This document shows, piece by piece, positions 61,881 to 64,000 of a DNA stretch of 64,000 nucleotides. The position numbers and the translations under genes were made by a program. Origin of the DNA: Tumebacillus permanentifrigoris (GTDB taxonomy: Bacteria; Bacillota; Bacilli; Tumebacillales; Tumebacillaceae). The notes below the pieces were generated by a model. It saw only the letters and a list, made by a program, of their open reading frames with translations. It searched no databases and was not told the DNA's origin. The first letter of the stretch is position 1. Each line of letters opens with the position of its first letter. The stretch covers positions 1-64,000 of the forward strand of contig NZ_QGGL01000023.1 in the NCBI RefSeq assembly GCF_003148565.1, in the 5' to 3' direction.

Positions 61881-63173
61881 TTAAATGACGATCTTGCGCT
61901 CGCGGAGGTTTTCTTCCATCGCGGCGTTCATGTTTTCGAGGCATTCCATCGCTTCTTTGAACTGGCCTTTGTCTTTGTAGATGTCGCCGAGCAGCGAGTA
62001 GGCTTTGACCAATTCACCGAACGCTTGGTGCGAGTTGTAGGTGTCGATCGCCAGTTGGATCAGCGAAGTTGCCGCTTCGAGGTCTTGGCGAACCGATTCG
62101 ATCTGGCCTTGCATGCGGTAGACGTGTGCACGGTCCAGCGAATCATCTTCGAAGTAGCGAAGCGCTTTGACACAGTGTTCGTAGCCGCGCTCTGCTTGGT
62201 TCGCTTGAATCAAGATGCGCGCCAGATCGCTGTGGATCAGGCCGATTTCGCGTTCACAGCCGATCTCGCGGTATTCGGTCATGCAGGATTCGAGGATCGT
62301 GACCGCTTCTTCCAGTTGGCCCGTTTCGCCCTTGACGATGCCGTACTTGGCTTTGACGTCGATCGTCAGCTTCATGTTGTTCAGCGATTGGAAAATCGAC
62401 AGCGCAAACTGCGAATACTCCGCCGCTTTTTCAAACTCGCCCAAGTCGCGGTAGGTGAAGCTCAGGTCGAGGTAGATGTCCCCGATCTGCTTGAAGTGGT
62501 GCGAGCCTTCCAGCAGTTCGTTCGATTCGCGGTAGTATTGCAACGCTTCGGTGTACTCGCCGAGCTTGTAGTACACAGAGCCGAGATTCTGCACAACCTT
62601 CGCATGCAGGTAGAGTTCGGCCGGCTGGCCTTTTTTGATCATCTCATGCGCTTTTTTCCAGTAGTGGATGGCGATCGGGTAGTTTTTCTCCAAGAACGAC
62701 AGCTCGCCCAGTTGGTTGAGCACCAACAGCGCGACGGTGTTGTCATTGCGCGCCATCGCCGAGTCGAGCACCGCTTCGAAACGTTCCGTCGCCTGCGGGT
62801 AATCGCCCATGTGCAGGAAGCATTCTGCGATGTCATACGCGACGTCGATCGAAGAGACGTGCGGCGACGGGTTGTTTTCCAAGTCGACCAACATCGGGAG
62901 CGCTTTGACGAATTCCTTGGTCGCCATGAGCGCTCTGGCGATTTTGTAGACGCTTACTTTCTCCATTTGTGTCTCGGTGTCGGTGAGGAAGTATTCAATG
63001 GGCGTGTCGAGTTTTTCCGCAATCGATGCCAACAGGTTGTGCGAAGGGTTCGCTTTGTCAGATTCGATCTGCGAGATCATCGACGGGGTGACGAGACCCG
63101 CGCTGAGGTCCGACTGGGTCAAACCTTTTCGGATGCGGAGTTCACGTATTTTTTGTCCAAGAGTCGCTTTCAT
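61881..63173 (-). CDS. HTH-TPR transcriptional regulator
   Basis: A 430-residue protein: an Xre-type helix-turn-helix at residues 6-62 (LRIRKGLTQSDLS, SMISQIESDKANPS), then about eight TPR-like helical pairs, clearest at LGSVYYKLGEYTEALQYY and LGDIYKDKGQFKEAME. The layout is that of the RRNPP-like regulators of Firmicutes, where TPRs may bind a small signal peptide. No short peptide gene was found beside it. ATG behind GGAGGAGAG. Expressed from its own strong promoter, away from a related gene. Confidence 0.9.
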   Translation of the reverse strand: MKATLGQKIRELRIRKGLTQSDLSAGLVTPSMISQIESDKANPSHNLLASIAEKLDTPIEYFLTDTETQMEKVSVYKIARALMATKEFVKALPMLVDLENNPSPHVSSIDVAYDIAECFLHMGDYPQATERFEAVLDSAMARNDNTVALLVLNQLGELSFLEKNYPIAIHYWKKAHEMIKKGQPAELYLHAKVVQNLGSVYYKLGEYTEALQYYRESNELLEGSHHFKQIGDIYLDLSFTYRDLGEFEKAAEYSQFALSIFQSLNNMKLTIDVKAKYGIVKGETGQLEEAVTILESCMTEYREIGCEREIGLIHSDLARILIQANQAERGYEHCVKALRYFEDDSLDRAHVYRMQGQIESVRQDLEAATSLIQLAIDTYNSHQAFGELVKAYSLLGDIYKDKGQFKEAMECLENMNAAMEENLRERKIVI

Positions 63174-63269
63174 AAGTGGCTCTCCTCCATTTTATCTGGA
63201 TATTTATCTATGCAAGGGAATGTTTCACTCAGCTTCAAAAGTCACTTACAGTTCAGGTTACTTGATTTC

Positions 63270-63297
63270 ATTATAGCCCTGATAAAGTAGTTGTCAA
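63270..63297 (-). promoter_or_regulatory. Near-consensus promoter of the HTH-TPR gene
   Basis: TTGACA (63292-63297) and TATAAT (63270-63275) are both perfect on the minus strand, 16 nt apart. The leader would be about 90 nt. Confidence 0.8.
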
Positions 63298-63338
63298 CCA
63301 AGCTGACAAGTAAAGTGTTTTTTCGCCATCTGCCCATG

Positions 63339-63367
63339 TTGTAAGGGATCGTGTGCGCTGATATACT
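63339..63367 (+). promoter_or_regulatory. Promoter of the second HTH-TPR gene
   Basis: TTGTAA (63339-63344) and TATACT (63362-63367) are 17 nt apart. Its -35 lies only 41 bp from the -35 of the divergent promoter, so one bound regulator could control both. Confidence 0.65.
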
Positions 63368-63444
63368 ATTGACAGATTCCAACAGGATCTGCCACGCTTT
63401 TACATACGATAGCGCCTGTTTCTGACCGAAGGGAGGCGTGTAGT

Positions 63445-64000
63445 ATGAGGTCAACGGACCCGAAAACCAAGCTCGGCGAGCTGTTTCGTGATCGTCGCAC
63501 CGCACTGCGCCTGACGATGCGGGAAGTGGCGGGCACTTTGCTTTCGCCAACTGCTGTGAACAACATTGAGAAGGGCAAGATCAACCCGACGATCGAGACC
63601 GTGCTGTACTTATGCCGCGTGCTCAAACTGTCTCCCGAAACTGCCTTGATCCATTACCCGGACTTTGCCAAGTCGGCGCCGGTGCTGCTGGAGATCGTAG
63701 ACAGGTACTTGGCGGAGCACCGCCTTGATACCTCGATCACGCTGCTGTACGACATGGTTTGGGTGGTGTCGGAGCAGGAGCTCCACGGGTTGTGGTACGC
63801 CGAGATCCAACTGCGGCTGGCCTTGGCCTTTGCCCGACTTGAACGATACGAATGTGCGCGACTGACGATCACCCAAGCTTATTCCGGTTTTTTGGAGCAC
63901 AAGAACATCGAGCAGAAGCTGCTCGCCCTCTACTACCTCGGCTCGATCGAACTCGCTGACCGCAATGTCAACGCCGCGATCGCGATCTACCGCCAAGCCT
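63445..64000 (+). CDS. HTH-TPR regulator, C-terminus beyond the window
   Basis: Partial: 185 codons seen and the frame is open at base 64000. An Xre-type helix-turn-helix fills residues 8-64 (LTMREVAGTLLSPTAVNNIEKGK in part), followed by helical TPR-like segments (LQLRLALAFARLERYECA, LALYYLGSIELADRN). It has the same architecture as the divergent regulator at 61881-63173 but low sequence similarity. ATG behind GGGAGGCG. Confidence 0.85.
   Translation, partial: MRSTDPKTKLGELFRDRRTALRLTMREVAGTLLSPTAVNNIEKGKINPTIETVLYLCRVLKLSPETALIHYPDFAKSAPVLLEIVDRYLAEHRLDTSITLLYDMVWVVSEQELHGLWYAEIQLRLALAFARLERYECARLTITQAYSGFLEHKNIEQKLLALYYLGSIELADRNVNAAIAIYRQA

Overview
The window looks like chromosomal DNA of a GC-rich, endospore-forming Firmicute. 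The spore germination tricistron, CotF-type coat proteins, Bacillus-type ribosome binding sites and sigma-A promoters, the HTH-TPR regulators and the Mn2+ riboswitch ahead of a TerC gene all point that way. Tumebacillus, Brevibacillus or Paenibacillus-like relatives would fit, but the genus is inferred from gene style and not proven. No rRNA, tRNA, transposase, phage or CRISPR was seen.

Bases 1-35.5 kb hold one minus-strand trans-AT polyketide/nonribosomal peptide cluster that runs off the left edge. It appears to be read from a single promoter at 35569-35597. Gene order follows the expected chemistry: export ABC transporter, type II thioesterase, acyl-AMP ligase-ACP loading protein, and four PKS proteins carrying five KS-KR-ACP modules (1 + 2 + 1 + 1), the last ending in a condensation domain. 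Next comes a four-gene cassette that makes hydroxymalonyl-ACP from a glycolytic three-carbon acid (3-hydroxyacyl-CoA dehydrogenase, ACP, acyl-CoA dehydrogenase, FkbH-like protein), then one free-standing acyltransferase and a multimodular NRPS whose first A domain has a cysteine-like pocket. No DH, ER or MT domain and no O-methyltransferase is present. The predicted product is a fatty acyl chain extended by five fully hydroxylated ketide units, some possibly carrying an extra alpha-hydroxyl, and joined to a cysteine-containing peptide. The five modules fall into two alternating subtypes.

Bases 35.5-51 kb are ordinary chromosome: a DUF3231 protein, membrane proteins, a HesB-like protein in which His seems to replace the usual Cys, TerC under a yybP-ykoY riboswitch, an MFS transporter, a zinc alcohol dehydrogenase beside two coat-like proteins, gerA-gerB-gerC, a four-PAS histidine kinase, a YebC-family regulator and a strongly repetitive coiled-coil protein.

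Bases 51-61.3 kb form one minus-strand catabolic operon, read from a promoter at 61275-61304: EthD-like protein, enoyl-CoA hydratase/isomerase, 3-hydroxyacyl-CoA dehydrogenase, a paralogue that has lost most catalytic residues, thiolase, leucine-type dehydrogenase and a complete 2-oxoacid dehydrogenase complex (E1alpha, E1beta, E2, E3). It probably breaks down branched-chain amino acids and could also supply branched acyl-CoA primers.

The right end (61.3-64 kb) has a small membrane protein and two HTH-TPR regulators facing away from each other, each with its own near-consensus promoter; the second runs off the right edge.
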